Assembly: GCF_031191185.1 (NCBI RefSeq)
Contig: NZ_CP133465.1
Location: 1,670,001 to 1,734,000 of the forward strand
Origin: Prevotella nigrescens
GTDB taxonomy: Bacteria; Bacteroidota; Bacteroidia; Bacteroidales; Bacteroidaceae
Length of the DNA stretch: 64,000 bases
Direction of reading: 5' to 3'
A model generated the notes under the pieces. It saw only the letters and a program-made list of their open reading frames with translations. It was not told the DNA's origin and made no database searches. The translations under genes were made by a program, and so were the position numbers. Within the stretch, counting starts at the first letter, position 1; every line of letters begins with the position of its first letter. Below, in pieces: positions 1 through 8,513 of the stretch.

Positions 1-226
1 TTGATGTCGGGGGACTTTTCTTTGTTCCGAGATCTTCTTTACAGCCGATTCAACATACTGATATACTTCTTGCACCCTACACCTGTACTAACATCTTCTA
101 CCATAATTGACCTAAATCTTGAGTCATAGAATAAAATTAGGGCTGCCAGCAATCACTGATGACTGCTCTTTTAGATATTTTCAACGCATGCTGCATCACC
201 AAACCGATTGGATTTGCAACAGATTT

Positions 227-1894
227 CTACTTAAACTGTGTAAGGAACGAGTCGGCCTGTGCGTTGCCCAAATTCTTCGCTTTTTCGATATTGGCAATAC
301 CTTCTTGCTTCTGATTGTTTTTACATTGGGCGATACCAAGAACGAGATAAGCCTCTGCATAGTCATCTTTTAAGACAATGGCTTGTTTGGCTGCAACAAT
401 GGCTTCGTCCAACTTGTTAAGCCGAAGCAACAAGTTGGCAGCTTCAGCACAGTAGATGGGTTCAGCCGGATCAAGTCGTGTGGCTACAAGAATGTCTTGC
501 AGAGCCTGTTGCCACAATTTTCCTTTTATCTCTATTTGTTCGCGCATATAATAGAAGTCGGCTTCTAAAGTGCCTTGGTTAAGATATTCGAACACATAGA
601 GGTCTTTCATTGCATCGCGATATTTGCTCATCTTGTCGAATTGCTGTGCCCGTGCAAGAAAGTAAGGCGACGAAGTGTCCGTATAGGGCGTGTCGCAAAG
701 TGCTATACATTGATTAAGCAAGGAGAGTACGGCATCGTTGCTGCCATTCAGTTTTTCTTGGCACTGCGCCATTTCCAAGTATAATTCAGGATTCTTTATA
801 GCCGTCTTTGTAAGTGCTTCAAAGTCTTGATATGCCTGTTGATAATCGCCCTTGCTATAGGTAATTTGCGCCTGGAGATGTTTGTACACAGGAGCAGGAT
901 TCAGTTTGTAGGCTTCGATAGCTTCTCCCATTGCCTTGTCTAATGTCCAACCTTGTGCTTTCGCTTTATCTGCCAAAGCGGTGGTTGTTGTACCCTGATA
1001 AACAAGACGCCCATAATTGTAGTGCGCCTCGTCTTTCGCTTTCGTCTTAGCTATTGCCTGCTGCAACACCTTGTCTGCCTCGGCAATGTTTCCTTTACTA
1101 AAAAGCGTGGTTGCCAACGTTATGTAACCATTGTTTAGTGTAGGAAACTTTTGCAGGAAGTCGCTGATAGTTGCCATTCGGAGCGATTCTATTTTGGAAG
1201 ATGACAACATTAACGCGATAATGGCTTCGTCGGGTTGCTGTGGCAGTGCTATTCTTATTCCTGATTGCAACATGGTCGGGTCGTTCTGAGAAAGCCCGCT
1301 TATTATAAAGTCGTTGGCATATCTTGCATCGGTTGCACTCTGCAACGCACCATTGCTATTGTAAATACCCACAAGCTGACCTTTGTCGTTCAGCAGCGGT
1401 GCACCGTTATTCTTTTCGGGTGCAGTGGTAGAAAGCACACAGTAGTTATATTTCGTCATAAATTTCTCTACCTTGTTTATATTGGCTTTTATAGGGTCGC
1501 CCACTTTGGCGGGTACAACTATCCATGCTGTTGAGCTGGCAGCAACCGATGGTGCAAACGGAGCGGCGTGGGTTTTGGCTGCGACTTTAAATTTTGCCAC
1601 ATCGTACAGTTCGTTCGCCCCCAGCATTGTTTCAACATCATATTTCTGCCCATCGTTATCGGTAACCACGGCTTTCATGGCTCCCACAAATGGTTTCCAC
1701 GTGCTAACACCAATACCATCGTTTGAGACGAAGACCCCATTGGATGTGGAGAGAATAGACCCATTAGAGTCAAACGTAGTTAGCGTGAAAGTAGTGTTTG
1801 CAGCCTTTTTCACGGCTGCAGGTTGTGCTTCTACTACTGTAACAATACCAAAGCAGAGTAATAGAAGGATAGAAAATATCTTAATTGATCTCAT
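227..1894 (-). CDS. Secreted TPR protein with degenerate trypsin-like domain
   Basis: A 555-residue protein with a signal peptide (residues 1-23, ending VVEA before Q). Residues about 35-185 resemble the trypsin/DegP peptidase fold: NGVFVSNDGIG at 52-62 matches the usual G-FFIS-DG strand and NGAPLLNDKGQLVGI at 163-177 matches the usual GGPLLN-KG-VVGI loop. The catalytic residues look lost: the position of the His has STWKPF instead of TNYHV, and GNSGGP is replaced by KNNGAP. Only the Asp of ELYDVAKFKV (D98) remains. From about residue 250 to the end there are TPR-type helical repeats (for example EPIYCAEAANLLLRLNKLDEAIVAAKQAI). It is the last gene of the dnaN-to-recN minus-strand run, 16 bases after recN. 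A non-catalytic, periplasmic scaffold or binding role is inferred; the exact function is unknown. Confidence 0.85.
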   Translation of the reverse strand: MRSIKIFSILLLLCFGIVTVVEAQPAAVKKAANTTFTLTTFDSNGSILSTSNGVFVSNDGIGVSTWKPFVGAMKAVVTDNDGQKYDVETMLGANELYDVAKFKVAAKTHAAPFAPSVAASSTAWIVVPAKVGDPIKANINKVEKFMTKYNYCVLSTTAPEKNNGAPLLNDKGQLVGIYNSNGALQSATDARYANDFIISGLSQNDPTMLQSGIRIALPQQPDEAIIALMLSSSKIESLRMATISDFLQKFPTLNNGYITLATTLFSKGNIAEADKVLQQAIAKTKAKDEAHYNYGRLVYQGTTTTALADKAKAQGWTLDKAMGEAIEAYKLNPAPVYKHLQAQITYSKGDYQQAYQDFEALTKTAIKNPELYLEMAQCQEKLNGSNDAVLSLLNQCIALCDTPYTDTSSPYFLARAQQFDKMSKYRDAMKDLYVFEYLNQGTLEADFYYMREQIEIKGKLWQQALQDILVATRLDPAEPIYCAEAANLLLRLNKLDEAIVAAKQAIVLKDDYAEAYLVLGIAQCKNNQKQEGIANIEKAKNLGNAQADSFLTQFK

Positions 1895-1910
1895 AATATT
1901 CTATATTCAT

Positions 1911-3581
1911 TTATGATGATTGATTACCATTGATGAGTTCGCGCGCATTTTGTAAGGCTGCCTCTGATACGTCTGACCCTGAAAGCATTTGTGCTATTTC
2001 TGCCACACGTTCCTCGTCGGTTAACTTCCGCAGCCTACTGGTGGTTCCTGCCGAAGTGTCGTGTTTCTCTACCTTATAGTGTGTAGTACCTAAAGCAGCT
2101 ATTTGAGGAAGATGAGTGATAGAGATTACTTGCTTGTCGCTGCTGCCCATCTGGCGCATAACGAACGCCATTTGCTGAGCGATTTTACCGCTAACACCTG
2201 TGTCTATCTCGTCGAAAATAATGGTTGGAAGTTTAACGGCACCGCTTATCATTGCTTTAAGCGAGAGCATGACACGAGCTATTTCGCCACCCGATGCTAC
2301 TTGCTCTATGGACTGCAACGGACTGTTGCGATTGGCAGAAAAGAGAAATTGCACTTTGTCGGCACCATCGGCAGCAAGTGTTTTCGGCTCGAACTGTATA
2401 TCGAACTGTACGTTTGGTATGCCCATGGGTACAAGCCTTTCTTTCATCTCTTTCTGAATGGTCTTTGCAGCCTTCTCCCTGCCCTTGGTCAGCAGAGCAG
2501 CTTGCTTTGCACAATCGGCTTGTCTTGCGGCAAGTATCTGCTCGGCTTCCTTCAGAAGTTCGTCGCTGTTGTCTATTCCGTCCAACTTCTGTTTCAATTC
2601 GGCTTGAATGGCGAGTAACTCGGCAATAGTTTCTACATGGAATTTCTTTTCAAGATGGTAAATTTTGTCCAATTGCTGATTAATGAAATCTAATCTGTTT
2701 GGATCGAAATCTATGTCGGCTGTTGCTCTGCTCACCTCTTCGGCTATGTCTTTTACTTCAATATAGACAGTATCGAGCCGGCTGTTCAGCGCATCTGCTT
2801 TCGGGAAAACAGACGAAATGAGAGATAGAGCATCGGTGGCTGATTTCAGTTTCCGTACCACACCGGTTTCTTCGTCGCTCAATAGGTTGTCTGCACTGAA
2901 AAGGGACGACTTAATATCTTCTGCATGCGCAAGTGTCTTCTCCTCGGCTTCAAGCTCTTCTTGCTGACCGTCTTGTAGGTTTGCACTCGAAATCTCTTCA
3001 TACTGAAAGCGCATAAACTCTTCGTTCTCCGAGTTTTCTCGCAGCTGTTTCTTTATTTCGTCCAATCTCCGTTCGGCATCTTTATACGCTCTGAAAGTCG
3101 TTTTGTAGGCAGCACGCTCTTTGTCGTTGGCGGCTAATATGTCGATTACATTCAACTGGAAATCTTCTTTTTGTAACAACAAATTTTGATGTTGCGAATG
3201 TATGTCTACGAGCTGACTGCCCAAATCACGCAGTAAATTAAGGGCAACAGGCGTATCGTTGATAAATGCGCGCGACTTTCCGCTGCTGCTGACTTCACGA
3301 TGGAGTATGGTCTCGTCGGCATCGAAGTCGATATTGTTTTCGGTGAAAAACGCATCGAACTCTCCTTTTGGCAGAGAGAATGTGGCTTCTATAATGCACT
3401 TTTTTTCGCCTTGCTTTATCTGTCTGCTATCTGCCCTATTACCTAAAAGAAGACCGATGGCACCAAGTATAATACTTTTCCCAGCACCTGTTTCTCCACT
3501 TATTACAGAGAAACCATTATAGAAGTCGGTATCTAATTGGTCGATTAATGTAAAATTCTTTATATATAGATGCTTCAGCAT
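1911..3581 (-). CDS. recN: DNA repair protein RecN
   Basis: RecN is an SMC-like ATPase that acts at DNA double-strand breaks in the cytoplasm. The 556-residue protein has the usual RecN size and order: Walker A GETGAGKS at residues 29-36, a long middle region of predicted coiled coil (about 150-380), and the C-terminal signature and Walker B in the segment ASGGEIARVMLSLKAMI followed by PTIIFDEIDTGVSG, then the switch SITHLPQIAALG. It lies between the PorD-like gene (12 bases upstream) and the TPR gene, all on the minus strand, so it is probably part of one transcript. The call is firm on family; nothing odd is seen. Confidence 0.97.
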   Translation of the reverse strand: MLKHLYIKNFTLIDQLDTDFYNGFSVISGETGAGKSIILGAIGLLLGNRADSRQIKQGEKKCIIEATFSLPKGEFDAFFTENNIDFDADETILHREVSSSGKSRAFINDTPVALNLLRDLGSQLVDIHSQHQNLLLQKEDFQLNVIDILAANDKERAAYKTTFRAYKDAERRLDEIKKQLRENSENEEFMRFQYEEISSANLQDGQQEELEAEEKTLAHAEDIKSSLFSADNLLSDEETGVVRKLKSATDALSLISSVFPKADALNSRLDTVYIEVKDIAEEVSRATADIDFDPNRLDFINQQLDKIYHLEKKFHVETIAELLAIQAELKQKLDGIDNSDELLKEAEQILAARQADCAKQAALLTKGREKAAKTIQKEMKERLVPMGIPNVQFDIQFEPKTLAADGADKVQFLFSANRNSPLQSIEQVASGGEIARVMLSLKAMISGAVKLPTIIFDEIDTGVSGKIAQQMAFVMRQMGSSDKQVISITHLPQIAALGTTHYKVEKHDTSAGTTSRLRKLTDEERVAEIAQMLSGSDVSEAALQNARELINGNQSS

Positions 3582-3593
3582 ATTGTTTTTGTA

Positions 3594-4520
3594 TTATTGT
3601 TTAATCTTGTCCCACGTAGCATTCTGACTGGCATTGATGCTGAACAGAATGTCGTAGACCGACTCTTTTTCCTTCTGTGTACCTTTTTTGTTATAAATAT
3701 TGGCGAGTTCGTCTTTTTTATAGTCTGTCCAAATTTGCGGCCACATACTCATGGGCTTGTCTTCGTGCGCCTTTTTCAGGTCGTTTTGCAGAGCAGTGGT
3801 TATGTTTGTCCGTCCTCGTTCCGGACTGTTTGCCATTTCGTCTAACCCCGTGCGATAGTAATCGTATTGCAGCTGTCGGAACGGTTTCATTCCTCCGTCG
3901 ATATAATCGTTGATGATGGCAAACCGGTTCTTGGAATTTTCGAACGCTTTCCAACCCGTGAAGCTTAAGTTCTGTGCATTGTTGGTAAGATTCATGCAAC
4001 GTTGTAGTATGTCGTCGCCACCCATTGGTGAAAACGAATCGAGGTCTATCCCGATGATGAGATAGGCATAATATGCAAAGAGAGCAGTAAGCTGATTGTT
4101 GATAGTTTCCTCGTTGAACTCTATCTGGTCGAACTGCGCAAACTCAAAGTTGAAGTCTCCGTCTTTAAAATTAAACAAAGTAGACGTGTATGCGGAGTTA
4201 TACACGGGTCTGTTTGCTTGTATAAGTGCCGTGCAAGTAAATGCGTTGTTGCTTGCATCGTACTTGGTTACTGTGATATTAAAGTTGCAAACAATCCGTT
4301 CGTTCTTCTGGAACTTAAGATGTGTCCATTGGCGTTCGTTGACAAACTGCTCAAGCGTTTGCTGCAGATTTTCGAACACCGACTTATCGGTTCCTTGTAT
4401 CTGATTATGATTGATGGTTATCTTGGCTTGTAGTTCTTGTGCTACAGTCGTGCTGCTAAAGAATAGAAACCAACTCGTTAATAATGTCGTGAGCCACCAA
4501 ACGTTTGCACTTCTTTTCAT
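3594..4520 (-). CDS. porD: DUF4835/PorD-family secreted protein
   Basis: A 308-residue protein with a signal peptide (residues 1-28, ending TTVAQ). The body matches what I know of the DUF4835 family of Bacteroidetes, which databases often name type IX secretion protein PorD: NERQWTHLKFQKNERIVCNFNITV near residue 60-85, then YAYLIIGIDLDSFSPMGGDDILQRC near the middle and a C-terminal NASQNATWDKIK. Gene order coaBC, this gene, recN is common in Bacteroidetes. The ATG at 4520 lies inside coaBC, an overlap of 65 bases; it is kept because it gives a complete signal peptide. The family's biochemical role is not well defined, so a type IX secretion role is an inference from the family name. Confidence 0.83.
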   Translation of the reverse strand: MKRSANVWWLTTLLTSWFLFFSSTTVAQELQAKITINHNQIQGTDKSVFENLQQTLEQFVNERQWTHLKFQKNERIVCNFNITVTKYDASNNAFTCTALIQANRPVYNSAYTSTLFNFKDGDFNFEFAQFDQIEFNEETINNQLTALFAYYAYLIIGIDLDSFSPMGGDDILQRCMNLTNNAQNLSFTGWKAFENSKNRFAIINDYIDGGMKPFRQLQYDYYRTGLDEMANSPERGRTNITTALQNDLKKAHEDKPMSMWPQIWTDYKKDELANIYNKKGTQKEKESVYDILFSINASQNATWDKIKQ

Positions 4521-5658
4521 ATTCCTTCTTTTCTCCTTTCGAAATAATCGTTATCTGATTGTCGTCCGACTGGAAAGTTGTGCCAGTGTTGCGCGTAGAG
4601 TTTAACACAATAAAGTCGGCGTTCTTTCTCGTCAATTTTGCTAATGCGTTAGCCTCTTCGTTGTTGGTCTCCAAAGCAAATGCCACAATGCGTTGTCGGT
4701 TCGTTTTCTGTCGTCCCAATGTGGCAGCTATATCGTGTGTGGGCTGCAGCTCGATGTGCAGATTGTCTTTTTCGCGCTTTATTTTTGTTTCTGAGAAACA
4801 CATCGGTTTAAAGTCGGATACGGCAGCGCACAAAATAGCAGCGTCTACATTTGGAAAAATTTGTGTACATGCATCGTACATTTGTTCGCAACTCTCTACG
4901 TCTATGCGGTTTATGCCCTCCGGACAAGTGATGTGTACCGGACCAGCTACAAGCGTAACGCTTGCTCCACGGCGAGAGCATTCCTCGGCAAGCGCAAAGC
5001 CCATCTTTCCTGACGAGTAGTTGCCTATAAAACGTACAGGGTCTATCTTTTCGTATGTTGGTCCTGCAGTTATTAGAATATGTTTTCCGTTTAAATCGTG
5101 TTTTTCATCTGTTTCATTATTAAAATATTGCTCCAAGCGAGCCACAATGGCCTCGGGCTCTTCCATTCTGCCTTTACCTTCCAGACCACTTGCCAAGAAA
5201 CCATTCGCTGCCTCTATTATGTGGTTTCCCCTACCCTTCAGTATTTCTATATTTTCTTGTGTTGCAGAGTGTTTGTACATATCAAGATCCATTGCCGGAG
5301 CTACGAATACTGGTGCCTTCATTGATAAATAGGTTGTAACAAGCATATTGTCGGCTATGCCGTGGCACATCTTTCCCAATGTTGCTGCAGTGCAGGGAGC
5401 TATCAGCATGGCATCAGCCCATAAGCCTAAATCAACGTGCGAATGCCACGTACCGTCGCGTTGAGAAAAGAAATCGCTTATGACTGGCTTTTGTGTGAGT
5501 GCCGACAATGTGATGGGGGTAATGAATTCTTTTCCACTGGGAGTTATGACCACCTGAACTTCGGCACCTTGTTTTATGAGTTGGCGGATGATGAGGCAAC
5601 TCTTGTAAGCCGCAATAGAGCCCGTGATGCCCAGAACAATTTTCTTTCCTTTCAGCAT
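4456..5658 (-). CDS. coaBC: Phosphopantothenoylcysteine decarboxylase / phosphopantothenate-cysteine ligase
   Basis: Bifunctional coenzyme A biosynthesis enzyme: the C-terminal half joins cysteine to 4-phosphopantothenate and the N-terminal flavoprotein half decarboxylates the product. The start at 5658 gives MLKGKKIVLGITGSIAAYKS, the usual start of the flavin domain, and sits 2 bases after the upstream stop; a longer frame to 5742 would run through the neighbouring gene and is rejected. The flavin domain shows PAMDLDMYKH and the synthetase half begins at KHILITAGPTYEKIDPVRFIGNYSSGKMG-type sequence. Length is 400 residues, normal for the family. It overlaps the PorD-like gene by 65 bases at its 3' end. 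Confidence 0.96.
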   Translation of the reverse strand: MLKGKKIVLGITGSIAAYKSCLIIRQLIKQGAEVQVVITPSGKEFITPITLSALTQKPVISDFFSQRDGTWHSHVDLGLWADAMLIAPCTAATLGKMCHGIADNMLVTTYLSMKAPVFVAPAMDLDMYKHSATQENIEILKGRGNHIIEAANGFLASGLEGKGRMEEPEAIVARLEQYFNNETDEKHDLNGKHILITAGPTYEKIDPVRFIGNYSSGKMGFALAEECSRRGASVTLVAGPVHITCPEGINRIDVESCEQMYDACTQIFPNVDAAILCAAVSDFKPMCFSETKIKREKDNLHIELQPTHDIAATLGRQKTNRQRIVAFALETNNEEANALAKLTRKNADFIVLNSTRNTGTTFQSDDNQITIISKGEKKEYEKKCKRLVAHDIINELVSIL

Positions 5659-5660
5659 AG

Positions 5661-6515
5661 TTATCGGTTGTTGAATTCGCGGAGACGAATACGTGTGAGC
5701 ACTTGTTTCGTATTGTAAGTAAAGTCGCTTGCCAGCATCCAACTATAGAAGCCCGGGTCTCTGTGCAACACCTCTGCCACGTCCCAACCACGATACTTCC
5801 CAAAATTGAACACTTCGTGGCGACGGGGGCAACCATTTTCATCAAGCAACACATTCCCATCTTTGTCGGTTACGTCTTTCCAAACAATACGTCCTGCAAA
5901 ATCTACGTTGTCATTCATTTGCGAGAACTTTGCCAGTTCGTCCATATCGTTCTTTAATATGCGTTCCGGATCTTTTTGTTTTTCTTCAGAGTACATCTTT
6001 ATCTGTCCCTGCAAGACGCGCCATGTAGCCTCCGTATCCTCATCGGCCTTATGAGCCGTGAAGTCGTCTTCCATCTTCCTCCCGCAATAAAACTCATAAG
6101 CTGCAGCAAGATTACGTCGTTCCATCTTGTGGTAAATGTTTTGCGCATCTATAAGACGGCACTTAGAGAAGTCGAAGTTGATGCCAGCTCGTAGAAACTC
6201 TTCTGCCAACAAGGGGACATCGAAGCGATTGGAGTTGAAACCGGCAAAGTCGCAGCCCTTAAACTTATCAGCCAGGTCAGCAGCTTTCTCCTTGAATGTC
6301 GGAGCGGCAGTCACATCTTCGTTTGTTATACCCGTAAGTTCCTCAACTTCGTGAGGTATCTCTCTTTCGGGATTAATATAAAGGTTCTCTCTTTCTTCCT
6401 TTCCATCGGGAAAAACCTTTATGTACGACAACTGTATGATGCGGTCTTTTACCAAGTCGAGACCTGTCGTCTCAAGATCGAAGACGATTAATGGCTTCTT
6501 TAAGTTTAATGACAT
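5661..6515 (-). CDS. 3'-5' exonuclease, DnaQ/DEDDh type
   Basis: A 284-residue exonuclease of the DNA polymerase III epsilon type. The N-terminal half has the DEDDh residues: VFDLETTG gives D13 and E15, GFNSNRFDVPLL gives the ExoII aspartate region, and HKADEDTEAT gives the ExoIII His and Asp. After about residue 175 there is an extra C-terminal domain with GKYRGWDVAEVLHRDPGFYSWML, similar to the small quorum of exonucleases that carry a DUF3820-like tail. It stands directly downstream of dnaN and 2 bases before coaBC. Whether it is the replicative proofreader or a repair enzyme cannot be told from sequence; the neighbour dnaN makes a replication or repair role likely. Confidence 0.93.
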   Translation of the reverse strand: MSLNLKKPLIVFDLETTGLDLVKDRIIQLSYIKVFPDGKEERENLYINPEREIPHEVEELTGITNEDVTAAPTFKEKAADLADKFKGCDFAGFNSNRFDVPLLAEEFLRAGINFDFSKCRLIDAQNIYHKMERRNLAAAYEFYCGRKMEDDFTAHKADEDTEATWRVLQGQIKMYSEEKQKDPERILKNDMDELAKFSQMNDNVDFAGRIVWKDVTDKDGNVLLDENGCPRRHEVFNFGKYRGWDVAEVLHRDPGFYSWMLASDFTYNTKQVLTRIRLREFNNR

Positions 6516-6533
6516 TCTACTATTATATAATGT

Positions 6534-6567
6534 ATATGGGCAGACTTAATATAAAATCTGCCCATAT
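6534..6567 (-). terminator. Hairpin between dnaN and exonuclease
   Basis: Perfect 11-bp inverted repeat (ATATGGGCAGA at 6534-6544 with TCTGCCCATAT at 6557-6567) around a 12-base A+T-rich loop. It fills the short gap after dnaN and before the exonuclease start. It has no strong T-run on the minus strand, so it may act as a partial terminator or an RNA processing site that sets different levels for dnaN and the genes downstream. Confidence 0.55.
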
Positions 6568-6584
6568 CTGTTATAGCATTTTTC

Positions 6585-7709
6585 TTAATCGTTGAGCAAT
6601 ACAGGCATAACAAGCATAAGCACGTTTTCGTCTGCAGGTTGCTCTGCCGGCACAATTACTCCTGCACGTGAGGGGTCTGCCAGTTGTATGTTTACCTCTT
6701 CACTCTGCAAATTGTTCAGAATTTCCAATATAGAGCTGCCTTTGAAGCCGATACTCATTGGGTTGCCCTCATAAGTGCAGGTCATGCTTTCCTTGGCACT
6801 TGTAGAGAAATCAATATCTTCGGCGCTCAGATCCAATTGTCCGTTTGCAATGTGGAAGCGGATTAATTGTGAAGAATCACTCGCAAATGGCAACACGCGG
6901 CGAACAGCTCCAATAAGCGATTTGCGATCTATCAAAATCTGGCATGGGTTGTTTTCTGGAATTACACTATTATAGTTAGGATATTTTCCGTCGATAAGTC
7001 GACAAATCAGATTGCCTTCACCAAACGAGATTTCAGCCGAACGAGCATCGAAACGTATCACTACGTCGCTACTTTCTTTCGTTACAAACCCTTTCAGCAA
7101 AGTTGCAGGTTTCTTTGGCAAGATGAAGGCTGCCGGCACATCGCTCTTAATAGTGTACACACGGTTGCGCACCAACTTATGCCCATCGGTAGCTACAACA
7201 GCCAGGGCATCAGGTCTAAGGTCGAAATATACTCCGTTCATCACGGGGTGCAGTTCGTCTTGTGCCGTTGCAAATAGCGAACGTGTAATGTTTTCCAACA
7301 ATATTTCTGCGCTCAATGTAATAGTAGTTGTATCGGCAGACAGGGGCTGAGGAATGGGAAACTCGTCGGCTTCCAGAACGGGGAAGTTGTATGAACCATT
7401 CTGATAACTTACATAAATGGTGTGTTCGTCCATATTAACGTCTACCGTCAGTGGCTGTTCGGGCAGTTCCTTTACAGCATCGAGAATGTTTTGGTTGTTT
7501 ACTGCGAACTTGCCTTCGCCCTCAAGCGAATCGAGGTTCATTGACATACAGACAACGTTCTCACTATCTGAAGCAGTAATTGAAAGTTGTCCGTTCTGTG
7601 CATCAAATACGAAACAGTTTAATATTGGTAACGTGTTCTTGCTATTGATAACACGCGAAAGCGACAGTAACCTGCTACTCAAGGCAGTGCTTGAAATGGT
7701 AAATCTCAT
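6585..7709 (-). CDS. dnaN: DNA polymerase III beta subunit (sliding clamp)
   Basis: The ring-shaped clamp that tethers DNA polymerase to DNA. The 374-residue length and three-domain clamp pattern fit: MRFTISSTALSSRLLSLSRVI at the start, TILPILNCFVF-like first strands, ATDGHKLVRNRVYT in domain 2 and the C-terminal end VLMLVMPVLLND, close to the usual P-M-R/L ending. It is the first gene of a minus-strand run with the exonuclease, coaBC, porD-like and recN. The start at 7709 gives the standard N-terminus. The region upstream (7710-8002) is A+T-rich and probably holds divergent promoters for this gene and the DUF3127 gene, but I see no exact TAnnTTTG box for dnaN. Confidence 0.97.
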   Translation of the reverse strand: MRFTISSTALSSRLLSLSRVINSKNTLPILNCFVFDAQNGQLSITASDSENVVCMSMNLDSLEGEGKFAVNNQNILDAVKELPEQPLTVDVNMDEHTIYVSYQNGSYNFPVLEADEFPIPQPLSADTTTITLSAEILLENITRSLFATAQDELHPVMNGVYFDLRPDALAVVATDGHKLVRNRVYTIKSDVPAAFILPKKPATLLKGFVTKESSDVVIRFDARSAEISFGEGNLICRLIDGKYPNYNSVIPENNPCQILIDRKSLIGAVRRVLPFASDSSQLIRFHIANGQLDLSAEDIDFSTSAKESMTCTYEGNPMSIGFKGSSILEILNNLQSEEVNIQLADPSRAGVIVPAEQPADENVLMLVMPVLLND

Positions 7710-8002
7710 TAGTTCTATATATTTTTAATTGTAATTCAAATATTTATCGTACAAGATACGACAGAAGAGTTTGTTTCATAATTCTCAAACTTGCCTCTTC
7801 ATCGTACAAAAATACGAAAAAACTGTGTGAAAGACAAAATTTAGAGCTAAAAGTTTCTGTTTTTAGAACTATTTTAGTAATTTCGCAGATATAATGCCAA
7901 TGGTTCATACTTGCGCAAACAATTGTATGCTGACATGTGGCTACTTTCGTATAAAGAATAGAAAGAAACAAATTTATTAATAATAACTGCAAAATATATA
8001 AC

Positions 8003-8410
8003 ATGGAACTACAAGGTAGAGTTATCGTTGTAATGGAACCACGCGAAGGAACTTCGGCGCGTGGACCATGGAAATCACAACAGTATGTAATAGAAACACA
8101 CGACCAATATCCGAAAAAGATGGTTTTCGATATATTCGGTGCCGACCGTATAGACCAGTTTGCCATTAAGGCAGGAGAGGAAATCATCGTCAGCTTCGAT
8201 GTAGATGCACACGAATACAACGGCAGATGGTTCAACAACATTCGCGCATGGAACATTCAGAGGCTCGATGCTGCAGCTGCACAGGCTGCCGGGGCACCTG
8301 CAGCCGCTACACCTGCACCTGCAACAGGAGCGCAAACAGCGGCAAGTGGCAGTCAGGCTCCATTCCCGCCAGCTGCATCGGACAGCGATGCTGACGACCT
8401 GCCATTCTAA
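8003..8410 (+). CDS. DUF3127 protein with SSB-like acidic tail
   Basis: A 135-residue protein. Residues 1 to about 90 match the DUF3127 family of Bacteroidetes (MELQGRVIVVMEPREGTSARG, then KKMVFDIFGADRIDQF and FDVDAHEYNGRWFNNIRAW). The all-beta pattern is compatible with an OB-like fold. A low-complexity Ala/Pro/Thr/Gln linker follows (about 92-125), and the protein ends SDADDLPF. This layout of a small beta domain, flexible linker and acidic tip ending D-x-P-F is the same as in single-stranded DNA-binding protein, whose tip recruits repair proteins. A nucleic-acid role is inferred, not shown. A possible box TACTTTCG lies at 7942-7949. It is a single-gene unit ended by a strong terminator. 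Confidence 0.9.
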   Translation: MELQGRVIVVMEPREGTSARGPWKSQQYVIETHDQYPKKMVFDIFGADRIDQFAIKAGEEIIVSFDVDAHEYNGRWFNNIRAWNIQRLDAAAAQAAGAPAAATPAPATGAQTAASGSQAPFPPAASDSDADDLPF

Positions 8411-8452
8411 ATTTCGGTAAAGCACTGTCAGTAGTACTTACAATAGACACAC

Positions 8453-8496
8453 AAAAGGGGGCTGAAACCACATATCGCTGGTTTCAGCCCCCTTTT
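8453..8496. terminator. Bidirectional rho-independent terminator
   Basis: Perfect 18-bp stem (8453-8470 with 8479-8496) with an 8-base loop. The G+C-rich core is flanked by AAAA on one side and TTTT on the other, so it can end transcription from both directions. It sits between two convergent genes: the DUF3127 gene (ends 8410) and the orphan gene that ends at 8514. Confidence 0.93.
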
Positions 8497-8513
8497 AGTT
8501 TCTAATCTTTCCG

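Noticed and set aside
1..103. Possible C-terminal piece of a minus-strand gene (QEVYQYVESAVKKISEQRK)
   Set aside because: Only about 25 codons lie inside the window, with stops upstream in that frame; the resemblance to caspase-like C-termini is too short to call.
7744..8256. Open frame of 170 codons on the minus strand
   Set aside because: It runs antisense through the start of the DUF3127 gene, has no family match and is rich in Ser, Cys and Leu as expected of a shadow frame.
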